Of a stretch of DNA of 64,000 nucleotides, positions 11,979-23,450 are shown in pieces (position 1 is the first letter of the stretch; every line of letters begins with the position of its first letter). Made by a program: the position numbers and the translations under genes. Below the pieces are notes generated by a model that saw only the letters and a list, made by a program, of their open reading frames with translations, was not told where the DNA came from and ran no database searches. The stretch is from Kuschelorhynchus macadamiae (lineage: Eukaryota > Arthropoda > Insecta > Coleoptera > Curculionidae). Location: assembly GCA_030620095.1 (NCBI GenBank), contig JAUTXW010004705.1, forward strand, positions 676,501-740,500, written 5' to 3'.

Positions 11979-12313
11979 ATTGCAGAGCTTTCAAAAAATG
12001 CAAAGTTGTGTTTTCTAAATGGAACACCTAGTATATATTTTTTTAAAATTCTCCATCATTACTCTAGCTTTTAAAATAAGATCTTCAAAATATATGGAAA
12101 AATTCTATACGGAGAATTGAAATGCACGTTTTTATTAATGTTTTGTTTATACGAAATGAGAAAGTTTCAAATATAAATTAAAATTTTGTCTAGTAACTAT
12201 ATTGCGTTTTTTCTTCATATGCAATGGAATTTTGCGAACATGATGGGGTGTGATAGGGGTATGAGTAAATTAACAGTTTACGAAACTTTAAAAAAATCAA
12301 ATCAAAAAATGTA
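11979..12313. other. No gene recognised
   Basis: AT-rich sequence without repeats or reading frames that I can support. Confidence 0.5.
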
Positions 12314-13772
12314 CAGGGTTTTTCCTTATAATTTGGCACGCTTTTAAAGACATTATTCGAAGGACTAAAAAAAAAGGTTTATATAAAAGTTTTTCGATTT
12401 TCTACGAAGATTTTATATATGACATTTCAAAAAACAACTTAAAATCGAAAAATAGAAAAATCGGAAAAATCAATATTTTTTTCAAATGGAGTACTCTAAA
12501 AATATATCGTTTGTCTATATTTGGATAAGAGCTTTTTCTAATACTTCGACTCTAAGCTTTTATTGTAATTGCAACAGAATATCCCTATTTTGGTCTAGCA
12601 AGTCATGAAAGTCAAATAGAATTTGATGAATGTTGGATCTTGCTTAGCCATGCATGTCGACGGATAACAAAACAAAAACTGAAATAACATATTAAGAAAA
12701 GTTTGAACAGTTAGAAATAATAATAATAACATTTGAATAGTTGAATTAGTTAAATATTCACATAGCAGCCTCCATTAATAAAACAATCTTACATAATTTT
12801 TGAATTGCGTTGCTAATGTGAAAAGAATATTCGTTATTTAAAATCAAAATTTATTGTTCAATTTTCTGCTGTAATTTCTATTACTAAGAAGTTGAGACTT
12901 CTTTTCTCATTAGTATGCAGAAAATCGACATCTCTATATTTTATTGTTTTCTGATAAATATTGAACTGCCCTGAATTTTTAAGAACTTTATAATATATAT
13001 TATATAATATACTTTTGCAGGGTAGTGTGAATCGTTTTCCATGACTTACCCGTAACGCGTGAAACATCCGGTATTGAGCAATATGGATTTTCTAGAAGAA
13101 AATTTATTTTTAGCAAGTTTTCAATTTTATCAATATGTTTTACCTTCAAAATGCAATAAAATATTTAAATCCTCTTGACTATTGTCTTTGCAGACTTTCA
13201 TTTTCTTTGGAGTTCTACTTGTCTTGATAGAATTCTATTCCCTGGATATTAAATCTTATATTGTCGAATTGCTTTTACCTCACTATTCTTTTTGCATAAT
13301 ATACTGCTACTACACGAAGTTTTTCTCCTTCGGCGAAAAGCAGTTTATAGGTAAATAAGAAAATTATTATTGTTACTATGACGTTTATGCATGAGGAGTT
13401 ATTATTTATTGGATATTCATATGTTTTGTTATCCGTTGTCATCCATGGCTAAGTAAGATTTAACATTCATCAAACTTCTGTTTGGCTTTCATGGCTTGTT
13501 CCAAGGAAGGATGCTCTATTGCAATCATAATAAAAGTCTAAAGTCGAATTATTACAGAAAGTTGAAAAGAGGAAAATGAGATTTTATAATTTAAAAATAA
13601 TTTTAAAAAATTATTAATTTTTCCGATTTTTCTATTTTGGGATTGCCAGTTGTTTTTTTTAATGCCATATCTAAAATCTTCGTAAAAAATCTAAAAACTT
13701 TTATATAAACCTTTTTTTGTATTCCTTCAAATAATATGTATAATAGCGTGCCAAATTATAAGGAAAAACTAT
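12314..13772. mobile_element. Large foldback element
   Basis: The left end, TA then CAGGGTTTTTCCTTATAA, is mirrored at 13745-13772 (TTATAAGGAAAAACTATA). Inner arm pieces also match in reverse complement: 12555-12675 (TTGCAACAGAATATCC, AGTCATGAAAGTC, CTTAGCCATG, CGGATAACAAAACA) against 13425-13545. The central 700 bp is unpaired and has only a 69-codon frame of no recognised family. Ends beside TA resemble those of the mariner at 6.66 kb, but no transposase is present, so it would be non-autonomous. Confidence 0.6.
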
Positions 13773-13784
13773 ACAAATACTTAG

Positions 13785-14250
13785 TGAAGATGACTTAGAT
13801 CGCAGATTATATGTGAAGAAATGTTACATTTAATTAAGACGCTGCTTGTATCGGATATGTCTTTTTTTTCTTAACGGCACAGTCAATAGATAAAATTATC
13901 GTTACTGGATTGATGAAAATTCTCACTGGTTTAAAGAGGCTCATACAAAACATCCTACATACTTATTTACCCGTCAAAATGTATTTTCATAATGAATTTC
14001 CCGGGTGGTGTATTGGACGTCGTGAAGCTGTTGAATGGCCAGCGCGTTTGCCGGAATTTGCTCCACTTAATTTCTTGGGGTTATTTACAGAAGCCAGTGC
14101 TTGTTACACCAATAATTTACAAAAATTACAAAAAAAAATACTGATGTTTGTCTTATTTTGAAGCATAAAATGCTCCAAGACGTTAGAAGAGAATATGAAA
14201 ATAGACTTTATAACTACCAAGAAGTTAACGTGGTTATTTTCAACATCTCC
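13785..14250 (+). pseudogene. DD41D mariner transposase relic
   Basis: Three short coding pieces line up with the same transposase family as at 7.3 kb. First LSEDDLDRRL, then after a deletion RYWIDENSHWFKEAHT (13895-13945), then a jump to EFPGWCIGRREAVEWPARLP followed by EFAPLNFLGLF (13990-14080). In the last piece the usual SPDL..LD catalytic block reads LPEFAPLN, so the third catalytic Asp is now Asn. The first two catalytic Asp regions are deleted. The relic lies directly against the right end of the foldback element. Confidence 0.65.
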
Positions 14251-15004
14251 TAAAATAAAATTGAAAATACCAGTTTTAACTCCACCACCAAAATTCTTAT
14301 TTATACTTTAGCATTCGAAAACTTGAAATAAAACCCTTCGATTTACGCAAATTTTTTTATCTTTAGGAGGCCTTCAAAATAAGACAACATTCGAGATAGA
14401 TTTACATTTAAAATGGTTCAACCCGCTTTGGTTACCCCTAGAAATGATGGAGAACTAGCTTATCTAATAAATAATTTAAAAAAAAATGCATTCTGACAGC
14501 TTATTTTATTCAAAACTTATGATAAATTGAAAATTATCGAAAAAATAGCGGTTGCCTTTCAATTGAAAAATATTTTGTTTAGGATTGCTTCGTACTAGAT
14601 GAGCCAATATTTTTTTCTGTTCAAGTGCATTTTAGTAGAAAGCTTCTCATTTAAAAAGTTTTTTATTTTGTAAAAGCTGCTTCAGGATATGACAGCGTCA
14701 AAATTAATAGACAAAGTAAACAAATAGGATGGAAACCCAATATTTTAAAATAAATAGAAATAATATATTAAATAATAGATTTTATTGCTATAAATTTAAT
14801 TTCCTATTTGCAATCTAATAGGATTTCCTTAAATATGCAAATAAATCGAATATACATTACGGTTATATTCCCTAGAATTTACTATCAGCATCTAATTATG
14901 TTGTTTATATTTTATAATCGTAATTAGTTGCAACACTTTGCGGTTAAAGTGGTTTTTATTACTGACACCCAGGATTATAAAGACCGCAGTTTATTATTAA
15001 TTAG
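14251..15004. other. No gene; possible unique non-coding DNA
   Basis: No coding relic. The part near 14815-14990 holds an exact ATGCAAAT octamer (about 14836), several TAATTA-type sites and GTAATTAGTTGCAACACTTT, with no match elsewhere in the window. This is only compatible with a regulatory element, not evidence for one. Confidence 0.35.
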
Positions 15005-15800
15005 GTAGGCTTTACAACTGCCGTAGTCACAAATTGTTTAGTTTATTGTTTTTATATAGTACATAGCTAACTAGATTCTGTTCGCAGCTCCGTTTGAGCT
15101 TTTCCCTTTGAAATATTAATTCGATTAACATTAGTAACGAGAAATTGTTGTTCATTCCAGTGAATGCCTTCTTTTTGAGATGCAAATCTGGAGTATCTTG
15201 ATTAGTCAGTGAAAAAGACGGACCTCCATTTGTTAACCTAATCAAGAAAATGTCTTGCCCATTACAACCTCTGATGCGTAAACAGTGGTGTGAGTGAAAT
15301 TCGGCGTAAGGGATGGCGAGACCTCAAATTAACTTGGTTTAGTCGCTTTCTGATTGTTTCAGTTGAAATCCGAGTCATCGTAGCATTAAAAAGTGTCTGA
15401 GAGACAGATATCTACGTACACAAAGAATTTATATTTTACAATGATGGTAATATAGTTTTTGTTGAATCCTGTATACAACCCTGATTATAAGTTTAATAAC
15501 TAATAATAATTTAATAAAATCTTTTTCGTAACTGCTTTACAGAAAAAACTTTCCATTAAAGAATTGATCTTTATGATACTTGAAAATATCAGGTATTTCA
15601 AAAAAATAGATCTACACCTGTTAAGAGGCTTTAGAATTGCCGTAACTACAAATTGTTTAATTTCTTGACTTTATACAGCACATAAACAACTAGATTATAT
15701 CTGCAGCTTCGTCTTGGCTTTTTCTCCTTCTTAATTTGATATATTAATTAAATTAACATTAGTAACCAGAATTGTTGTTCGGTGTAGTTAACCCCTTTAT
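15005..15800. repeat. Diverged direct repeat, about 180 bp, spaced 617 bp
   Basis: 15005-15180 and 15623-15800 share an ordered series of blocks: GGCTTTA.AA.TGCCGTA, ACAAATTGTTTA, ACTAGATT, CAGCTCCG or CAGCTTCG, ATATTAATT, ATTAACATTAGTAAC and TTGTTGTTC. The DNA between is unremarkable. Non-coding. Confidence 0.7.
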
Positions 15801-17534
15801 TTCGACATGAACCCAATCTGTACGGAAACCTTATCAGAAATACTTAGATTAAAGACCAAACCCGGGAGGCAGGGGCAGAAAATTCTGTCGTCAGTCGTCG
15901 AATCACCGTTGCGAAAGCTCTCGGGCCAATTACGATTATGAAAAACAAATAAAAAAGCTGATTCTTACCAAAGCTGAAATTTTATGTACTTATTGTTTAG
16001 GTAATCGAATGTCTAAAACTGATATTAGTCGAGTCAGTTGCATTGCGTTAATACATCACTAGTGCTAACCCGATACCTATCCACCTGGTTCCTTCATCGA
16101 CCAACCTTGGGCTAACCCAGTACCGATCCATCTATGTAACAGAATATCCATAATAAACTGTTACATTAATAAAATTGGTAAAATTTTAATTTTGAAATAC
16201 CAAATTTTCTGGAAATCAGCGGTGGTAGGCGAAAGTGAACATTTCTCAGTAGTTTAAACTATTTTACACAGGAAAACGATAGTTAGCTGGCTATTTCATG
16301 TTGCGATGATCACCCCTGACGCCATCAAAGATGCAGCTCTGCTGAGATTTTACCAGATGACTACTTTTATTATCCCTAATTTCAGATTTGGAAATAAAAT
16401 AGTACTAAAGATATTTCAGGCACAAAATATACTCTATATAAGGGATTTTTGTAAATTAGTGTTTTTCGACATTCGACCCGCTTCAGCTCGGTAACGGTAT
16501 GTCGAAAAAAAAGGTGTTTGGGAACATATCACATAGAACACATAATTACTGAGTGGTTACGTCTGCTACGGACATAGGAAAACTTTTGCCAACACTACGT
16601 CGACGCAAGATTCAAGTCGTGCGGATACATTTTTTCAAATAAGGCATTTTTTCGGATTTTTCCTTGAAAAATATCAGACAAGTTCGTTAACCGGTAATAT
16701 AGGAGAACCACATCTCGCTTCTAAAAATTAAAAGAGCAAAACATGGGGTAACTTTGGAGGCATTTTGAGGATCGAAGCCAGACCACTTTAAACAAATGAC
16801 GGAAAAACTGTATAACACAAAAAAAATCGTTCAAAAAAATTAAAATGACAACCCTTTTTAACCATTTAGTTTTCATACATTCTCTGTTTCCTCTAATTTT
16901 CTAATGAGTATTTCAAGTTCGGCCCTATATCATCTAAACGATTAGTTTTAGGTGAATAGAGTAAATAGACTGAAAAAACTATGGTTTGTCTAGAGATCCA
17001 TATTAATTGTAGTCCGATCGATGTTAAGGCCGAATTTTGAGAAATTATTTTGACCGGTATTTACCCTTCTTATCGGCGCATCGATACTACCTGTACCCAA
17101 AAATAGTTGTGTAAAATAAAATGTTCCATTTTTTTTTTGCTACTGTACATAATTTTACATATTTTTCTTCGGGATTGAGATACTTGCCGTATCTATGAGA
17201 CATAAAAAAGTTTTTAGTTTTTTAAGCTGGACTTGCCGTATCTTTGAGACATAAAAAATGTCGCAACTCTCTGGCTAACACACACTCAGTTCTATGTCGG
17301 TAACTTTAATATATAATATATAGTAAAATTACTATAAATATAATAAAATTGCAAAAAAATAAAAACCCAACTGTTCAGAAAAGTTACACTCAGAAAAGAG
17401 GAAAATAAAAGCATATTTCTTACTCTATATAAAACCCCTTTGAGCATTTTTGGATTTTTACGTCCCTCGGAAGAGGGTCTTTAAACTCCGAAAAGCATGT
17501 TCTCTCATTTCCCTTTATTTGTCGGTGCGTCTAT
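15801..17534. other. No gene recognised
   Basis: No coding relic. Two 28-32-base direct copies of ACTTGCCGTATCTWTGAGACATAAAAAA-like text occur at 17181-17212 and 17229-17260. A small inverted pair TTCGACAT/ATGTCGAA flanks 16466-16505. Otherwise AT-rich sequence without structure. Confidence 0.5.
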
Positions 17535-18445
17535 AATAGGTGACTCAAAAACTACTTATCCGATTGACTTCAAATTTTGGTTAAATATCAAGGTTCATAT
17601 GAGTATAAAAATGGTTATATTTTGGAAAAAAATCCATTATGAAAAACAAATAAACAATAATTGATTAATAATAATAATAAATTTATATACATTAAACAGT
17701 TTATAGAAAAAAGTTAACATATATTATAATCATATATTGACTGTGTATTTTAAGTTGGCTGAAAAACAAATAAAAAATAATTAATTTTTTAATAATAATA
17801 AATTTATATACATTAAACAGTTTACAAACCAATGTGTAAGTTTAAAATTTATCATTAGCTGCTACTTAACAATGTAGTTGTTGTCAGTGTTGAACACTGA
17901 TACAGACATGAAGTAAAAGGGAAGTATAATATTGATAAAATAATAATAATATTTATTCAGATTTTTAAATGTGCCCAAAACTTGTTTTGTTGCTGTTGTC
18001 TGTTCGTGGCAGAACTCAAAAAATCTTTTTTGGCTTTTTCAAATTTTGGTCAAATAAAAATATGGGGATAACTTTGAAAATCTAATGTGGCAGCCTAATA
18101 AAATGTTAAAAAAAATATTACTTAAAAATACTAATCTATTTTACCATAAATTTTGCAAAAAAATTAGATGTGATACGGGGATGAACTGGTAAAATTTTAT
18201 TACAAATCCAAAATGGGGGAAATAATGGCGGCCAAATAAAATAAAAGAAGCAGCGCAAAAAACTACTTCATCGATTGGTTTCAAATTTCGCATAAAAAAT
18301 TAAGTGCTATAGAGAGTGCTACTGGTAAAAATTCGGTGAGGAGTCATTGAAGTGGAACAAAATGGCGGCTTAATGAAATATATAAAATACCAGTATCAAA
18401 AAACGACTTCTCCAATAATTGACAAAAATCATGTGTGAAACACAT
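17535..18445 (-). repeat. CCATCTTG modular repeat family, copy 2 (reversed)
   Basis: On the minus strand this has the family's blocks: AAACTACTTATCCGATTGAC (complement of the AAGTAGTTTTT end), AATGGCGGC in place of GCCGCCATT, and TTTGCAAAAAAATTAGATGT. Modules repeat about every 120-140 bp. Confidence 0.6.
17641..17827. repeat. Direct repeat of about 66 bp
   Basis: GAAAAACAAATAAACAATAA through ATTAAACAGTTTA is repeated at 17761-17827, offset about 121 bp, with small changes. Non-coding, within the CCATCTTG family region. Confidence 0.75.
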
Positions 18446-18716
18446 ATGCAAAAGTGGTAAACCTACATATTCAAAAAGGAACATCTTTTTTTATTAAAAC
18501 AAATATGTACATAAGTGATTTTTTTATAGATTATCTAAATACCGTTAAAAAAATGTGACAATAATAATAATTAAGCCAATAAGCCAGACATCATCATTAA
18601 AAACAAAAAAAAACAACACATGCATACTAATAGATGTAGCAATACCGTCCAATTACACCATTACTCAAAAGGAGGAAGAAAAAATACTCAAATATAAAGA
18701 TATGTAAATCGAAATT

Positions 18717-18718
<2 letters not shown>

Positions 18719-18767
<49 letters not shown>
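18719..18767. repeat. (GA)n microsatellite
   Basis: About 49 bp of GA dinucleotides. Confidence 0.95.
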
Positions 18768-18769
<2 letters not shown>

Positions 18770-18774
18770 TTAGG

Positions 18775-18955
18775 AACATGAAAACAAAAGTAATCCCAAT
18801 CATCATTGGCGCCACGGGATTAATATCCAAGACAACCTGCAAAGCTTTTAAAGAAGTCCCTGGAACACATAACCTTATCAGTTTCTAGAAGGCAGTTTGT
18901 TATAGACACATAGTAGAAAGTACATGACACTTTAAAACATGCTTCAATTAATTTA
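18775..18955 (+). pseudogene. C-terminal fragment of an R4-like LINE
   Basis: The frame reads TKVIPIIIGATGLISKTTCK then AFKEVPGTHNLISF, a stop, and KAVCYRHIVEST. This wording is what I recall of the extreme C-terminus of R2/R4-type non-LTR proteins. It is in the same orientation as, but upstream of, the RT relic at 19037, so it must come from a different copy or from a rearrangement. Confidence 0.45.
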
Positions 18956-19036
18956 AAGGAAGAATAGCTTTTTATTCAAAGATCAAGCCAACCATGGCAG
19001 AAAAAAGTATGAGATATTGCAAAAATAATAATAATA

Positions 19037-19855
19037 ATGATCGCAGCCACAATTTTCAGGAAAATAGAACAACATCTAGTACACAAAAATAAAAGAGAAG
19101 AGCAAAAAGGGTGCAGGATAAACCGCCGAGTATGCAAGGAGCAGCTAATTATAGACAGCGTCATCATGGAACAAACCAGGAAAAATCATAGAAACCTTCA
19201 CACTGGTTACACAGATTATAAAAAAAGCCTTTGATTCGATATCCCACAGTTGGCTAACCAGAGTGCTAGAATTATACAAACTCATTCAAAACCTCAGGCA
19301 ATTTCTTATGCAAATTATGAGTACGTGCAAAAACTAAACTCTAAACTAAATCAACCTGAGAATACAAAAAGAAGACATCGAAACAGAAGAGATCTACATC
19401 AGACGAGGTATATTCTACGGAGATTCACTCAGCGCTTTGTGGTTCTGCCTCTATCTCAATCCACTCTTAAACACACTGAATAAAACAAACTTCGGATGCC
19501 ACATTAAACACCAAAAAATAACCTACACAAAATAAAACATCTCTTGTACATGGATGACATAAAATTATACGCAAGCCCAAAGACACAGCTAAAGGAACTA
19601 GTTAAAATCACAGAAACGTTTGCCCTGGACATCAACATGGAATTTGGTATAAGTAAATGCAAGCTACTTCATATCAACAAGGGGCAGTGAAAAAACCACG
19701 GAAACAATTAATAATGAAACCATAGATAACATGCTCAAAGAAAAAACATACAAATACCTAGGATTCCATCAAAGCACCAAAGTTAACCACACTCATATCA
19801 AACTGTAAGCTCAAGACAGAATTTAAAACCACTCATAAAACTCAAAAAAATTGCT
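19037..19855 (+). pseudogene. R4-like LINE reverse transcriptase, 5' part
   Basis: Pieces in three frames follow the RT order. 19037-19234 gives EEQKGCRINRRVCKEQLIID and MEQTRKNHRNLHTGYTDYKK. Next come KAFDSISHSWLTRVLELYK, then IYIRRGIFYGDSLSALWFCL and LNPLLNTLNKTNFGCH, then YMDDIKLYASPKTQLKELV (an intact MDD catalytic box near 19551-19575) and MEFGISKCKLLHINKG, then KTYKYLGF. Many stops and frameshifts separate them. The element's 3' part resumes at 22790 beyond an inserted LINE. R2/R4-type elements have a restriction-like endonuclease and often specific targets; neither is visible here. Confidence 0.65.
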
Positions 19856-19869
19856 CAATTTCAGATGAC

Positions 19870-20352
19870 TTGTTGTATATAAATGGCTATAAACTAGAGC
19901 GTTGTGATAGACAAGGCAGGGGAGGCGGCGTCGCTATATATATTAAAAATTATATAAAATATTCAAAATTATCATCAAGTGCTCAAATTGAACAAATATG
20001 GATCAAATTTGAGCTTACTGGACAGCTCTTTTCCGTAGGAGTTGTTTACAAACCGCCAACCACCAACTACTCAGATTTTTTTAGCAACTTGGAAACCTCT
20101 TTCTCAATTATTATACCCACCGTTCATCATGCGTTTTGCTTTGGCGATTTTAATGTTAACTTCCTAAATCTCGCTAGTGTTGAGACTAATTTCATTTATG
20201 ATTTTTTAGAGGGACTTGGCCTTCATCAAATTGTGGATGCTCCCACCAGAGTAACTGATCACTCAATGTCTCTTATCGATTATATATTATGTACTTCAAC
20301 AGACAACATATTAGTAAAGAGGGGTCGAAAAAGTGGATTTTTCAGACCATAG
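19870..20352 (+). pseudogene. LINE APE-type endonuclease, C-terminal part
   Basis: The 160-codon frame opens inside the domain with GYKLERCDRQGRGGGVAIYI. It keeps VGVVYKPP, FCFGDFNVNF (catalytic Asp and Asn) and SLIDYIL, but has lost the N-terminal catalytic Glu region through 5' truncation. The final SDH motif is read in the next frame (VDFSDHSLVF at the start of 20333), so a frameshift near 20318-20333 separates endonuclease from RT. In the family this domain nicks target DNA to prime reverse transcription. Confidence 0.8.
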
Positions 20353-22516
20353 TCTAGTGTTCTGTATAGTAAACGTAAAAAATGTAAAACCAAAGGTTGA
20401 ATATAAAACGGTCAGAAATTTTAAATATCTGAACTATAACCAATTTCAATCGGATTTAAGATCAATCCCTTGGAATAATATTTATTACATAGAGGACATT
20501 GATAAGAAAATTTCTTTTATATCAGATACTATTACTGTCCTTCTTGATCTGCACGCTCCATTTGTCACGTATCGCATCACAAAAAAATATGCTCCATGGT
20601 TTACGGATGGTTTACATGCTATAAAAAAGGATAGAGACAAGGCACTCACCAAGTTCAAAAGAACAAAATCGCAGACGGAGTGGGCTAACTACAAAACCCT
20701 GCGTAATATGTTTACTACTGCTGTTAGAAAAGAAAAGAAAATTTATTACGTAACTTCATCTAAATCTAAGAATTCTAAACAAATTTGGTCTGATTTAAAA
20801 CTTCTTGATATAAAATCTAACAAAAAAAACTGCATTCCTGAAGATCTCGCAGACGTTGACTTGATTAATAGTAACTTTATTAATTCAATTCCCACACTAA
20901 GGATACATAATGACACGGTGAGATTCTACCAGAATAATAAAATATCAGACGCTAACTTTAAATTTCGTACTGTTAGTGAAAATGAAGTGGTCGAAACATT
21001 GACAAAGATTAGGTCGGCGGCAGCGGGATCTGACGGACTGAACATAAAATCCATTAACTTGTGTCTTCCATTTCTTCTACCGTACATAACACACATAATT
21101 AATTATTGTATTAAACGTAATGTTTTTCCGTCTGCTTGGAAAAGGGCACTGGTTATACCAATTCCAAAAGTGAGTAAAGTGGAATCTTTGCAACAATTGC
21201 GTCCTATTAGCATTTTGCCTACCATGTCGAAGATTTTAGAGTCCATCATGCATGCCCAACTGTCTAACTATCTTATGTCTGAAAAAATTATCCCAATAAC
21301 TCAGTCTGGCTTTAGAAGGGGACATGGCTGTTGCACGGCTTTGCTGACTGTTATTGATGACATAATTGGTAATATAGATAAAGGCAAATTAACCATTTTA
21401 GCGCTGCTTGACTTTAGTAAGGCTTTTGACACGTTATCTCATGAAATAATGTGCGCAATATTTCATTATGTTGGTTTGTCCAAAAATACAGCATTATTTT
21501 TAAAAAATTACCTTAATGACAGGGAACAGGCAGTGACCTATAATGGCAAAAAAACATCCTCTTTTATTAGAATGCTGAGTGGAGTGCCACAAGGTTCCAT
21601 ATTGGGACCTCTGTTATTTATTATGTACACGTCTTGTTTTCAAAAAGCATTTTTGTCCTGTACAAGTCATTATTATGCTGATGACACACAAGTCTATCTT
21701 TCTTGTTCCCCGGAGGAAAGCAGCCAAGCTGTCTCTGCTATTAACTATGATTTGGCGAGTTTTAGTATGGTGTCAAAGAACCACAACTTAATTCTAAACT
21801 CTGATAAGTCTGTTGTTGTTGTTTTTGGCAAAAAGAATGACAGGGAGAAATTTGCCGATGGGTATTCACATGCCATTAGTATTAATAATAATCCCTTGCA
21901 AATTAAAGAATCAGCAAGAAACTTAGGCCTTACGATAGACAATGAACTCTGTTTTTTAGAGCATATCAACAAGTGCCTTCAAATAGCTTATATGAACCTA
22001 AAAATGATATTTCAACACCGGCGCGTTTTAAACCGACAATTGAAAGCAACACTATGTGAAGCTTTTGTTCTATCCCAACTTAATTTCTGTGATGCTATAT
22101 ACGGACCCTGTATCTCTGCTCAAACGGTAGGGCGCATACAGAAATTACAAAATTCTTGTGTACGTTTAATCCTTGGGATAAGAAAGTACGATCATATAAG
22201 TAATGCATATGTGGAGTCAGGGTGGCTTAAAATGAAACAACGACACTACCTTCATATGATGTGTCTATATCACAAGATCTTTATCGATGAATCTCCTCCC
22301 TATCTATACAACAAAATTAGATTCCGAACAGACGTTCACAATGTGAACATTAGATTTAAGGGTAAACTTACTATTCCAGCACACCATACAGCTCTGTTCG
22401 AACGTTCCTATTCCTACCTCATTGCAAAGTATTTAAATGACTTCCCTATTGACATCATACACCTGTCACAGATCAGATTTCGTAAGCTACTGCGGAACAA
22501 TTTATTAGCAAGCTAA
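20333..22516 (+). CDS. LINE reverse transcriptase, 727-codon open frame
   Basis: The longest and best-preserved frame in the window. In order: the end of the endonuclease (SDHSLVF), a linker with a Lys-rich stretch (YAPWFTDGLHAIKKDRDKAL), RT fingers (AAAGSDGLNIKSI, LRPISILPTMSKILE, SGFRRGHGCCTALL), palm with LLDFSKAFDTLSHE, SGVPQGSILGPLLFIMYTS and HYYADDTQVYLS (YADD at residues 448-451), then NSDKSVVVVFG and a conserved thumb/C-terminal region (LNFCDAIYGPC, RIQKLQNSCVRLILGIRKYD, FRTDVHNVNIRFKG). The catalytic Asp residues are all present. The family copies its RNA into nicked chromosomal DNA. Without a joined endonuclease or ORF1 this copy is not autonomous. The given start is only the first ATG after the frameshift and was not the native one. 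Confidence 0.85.
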   Translation: MDFSDHSLVFCIVNVKNVKPKVEYKTVRNFKYLNYNQFQSDLRSIPWNNIYYIEDIDKKISFISDTITVLLDLHAPFVTYRITKKYAPWFTDGLHAIKKDRDKALTKFKRTKSQTEWANYKTLRNMFTTAVRKEKKIYYVTSSKSKNSKQIWSDLKLLDIKSNKKNCIPEDLADVDLINSNFINSIPTLRIHNDTVRFYQNNKISDANFKFRTVSENEVVETLTKIRSAAAGSDGLNIKSINLCLPFLLPYITHIINYCIKRNVFPSAWKRALVIPIPKVSKVESLQQLRPISILPTMSKILESIMHAQLSNYLMSEKIIPITQSGFRRGHGCCTALLTVIDDIIGNIDKGKLTILALLDFSKAFDTLSHEIMCAIFHYVGLSKNTALFLKNYLNDREQAVTYNGKKTSSFIRMLSGVPQGSILGPLLFIMYTSCFQKAFLSCTSHYYADDTQVYLSCSPEESSQAVSAINYDLASFSMVSKNHNLILNSDKSVVVVFGKKNDREKFADGYSHAISINNNPLQIKESARNLGLTIDNELCFLEHINKCLQIAYMNLKMIFQHRRVLNRQLKATLCEAFVLSQLNFCDAIYGPCISAQTVGRIQKLQNSCVRLILGIRKYDHISNAYVESGWLKMKQRHYLHMMCLYHKIFIDESPPYLYNKIRFRTDVHNVNIRFKGKLTIPAHHTALFERSYSYLIAKYLNDFPIDIIHLSQIRFRKLLRNNLLAS

Positions 22517-22789
22517 CAGTTTTACATCTTTAGATATAATTAGTTACTTATTTTTTCTTTTATTTTGTAATTTATTTGTATTATATTTGTTATAGGCACT
22601 AGGTTTAAGGTACTATTTCTGGTTTACTATTATCAATGGTTAGCTGAACAGTTGGTTGGTCTCTAAGATCTACCAAACTGAAACTCGCCATTTTGTACAA
22701 TAAATTTTTGTTGATTTTCTATATTAAATCTGTCTTACTCATAATGTACAAATAAAGACCTTTATTATTATTAAAACTACTAAAAACAA

Positions 22790-23450
22790 AACTCCAGAAA
22801 TCTAACGAAAGCTATTAACACCTTCGCCATACCTATTCTTACGAATTCGTTTCGTATCATTTAGTGGTCACACACAGATATAGAAAACATGCACATTCTC
22901 ATACGCTCTGAATTCACTAAACACAGAAAGTTACACCCCAACGCATGGAAGGAAAGACTCACCATCGAGAGAAAAGAAGGAGGATATGTACAATCGCTAA
23001 CTAAAACAAATCTATGAACTCAGAAAATTCTTCCACAACAAATAAACTACCCTCCACAAGGCAATAGTGAAGTCAGACGAGAATTATACACCGCTCGATC
23101 TGTCTAAAACGAGCCACGCAGCAGACGCACACAGTCACATCCAATCACGACTAGAAATGATGAAAACCTGGTCTGAAAAAACACTCTACAGAAAACACAG
23201 ATACCATATAAAGCAAGACCACGTAGTTAAAAAGCTTTCATATACGTGGTTATATGAAGGGCAACTGTTCCCCGAAACAGAACGTTTCCTGCTTGCCATT
23301 CAGGACAACGTCATAGCAACCAGAAATTACCAAAAGAACATCATTTTGAAACGTGTAGCATCGTTAGATTATTTCTTAATACACAATAATTGTTTTTCCT
23401 TTCTTTATACTGACTTGGTATAATCCCGTCAGTATAAAATAGAACCACAG
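22790..23450 (+). pseudogene. R4-like LINE, 3' part
   Basis: Continuation of the relic at 19037. One frame gives LTKAINTFAIPILT, WSHTDIENMHILIRSEFTKH and KLHPNAWKERLTIERKEGGY. After frame changes, 23067-23340 gives VKSDENYTPLDLS, AHSHIQSRLE, KQDHVVKKLSYTWLYEGQLF, ETERFLLAIQDNVIATRNYQ and KNI. The Cys-rich knuckle and endonuclease that should follow are absent. A weak trace, KIEPQEYCETTR near 23440, may be the next conserved block after a deletion. Confidence 0.6.

Larger units (their letters stand above)
19856..22785 (+). mobile_element. APE-type LINE inserted in the R4-like LINE
   Basis: A 5'-truncated non-LTR retrotransposon: C-terminal half of the APE endonuclease, full RT, about 250 bp of 3' UTR and a terminal TTATTATTATTA run. 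The flanks AAAACT...AAAAAA on the left and AAAACT...AAAAAC on the right may hold a short target duplication. The R4-like coding order resumes directly after it, showing this is the younger insertion. The 3' TTA-type tail rather than poly(A) favours a CR1/L2-like over a Jockey-like affiliation, but this is tentative. Confidence 0.75.

Noticed and set aside
18627..18842. 71-codon minus-strand frame with a Leu-Ser run
   Set aside because: The run is the translated (GA)n repeat; the flanks belong to a LINE fragment on the other strand.
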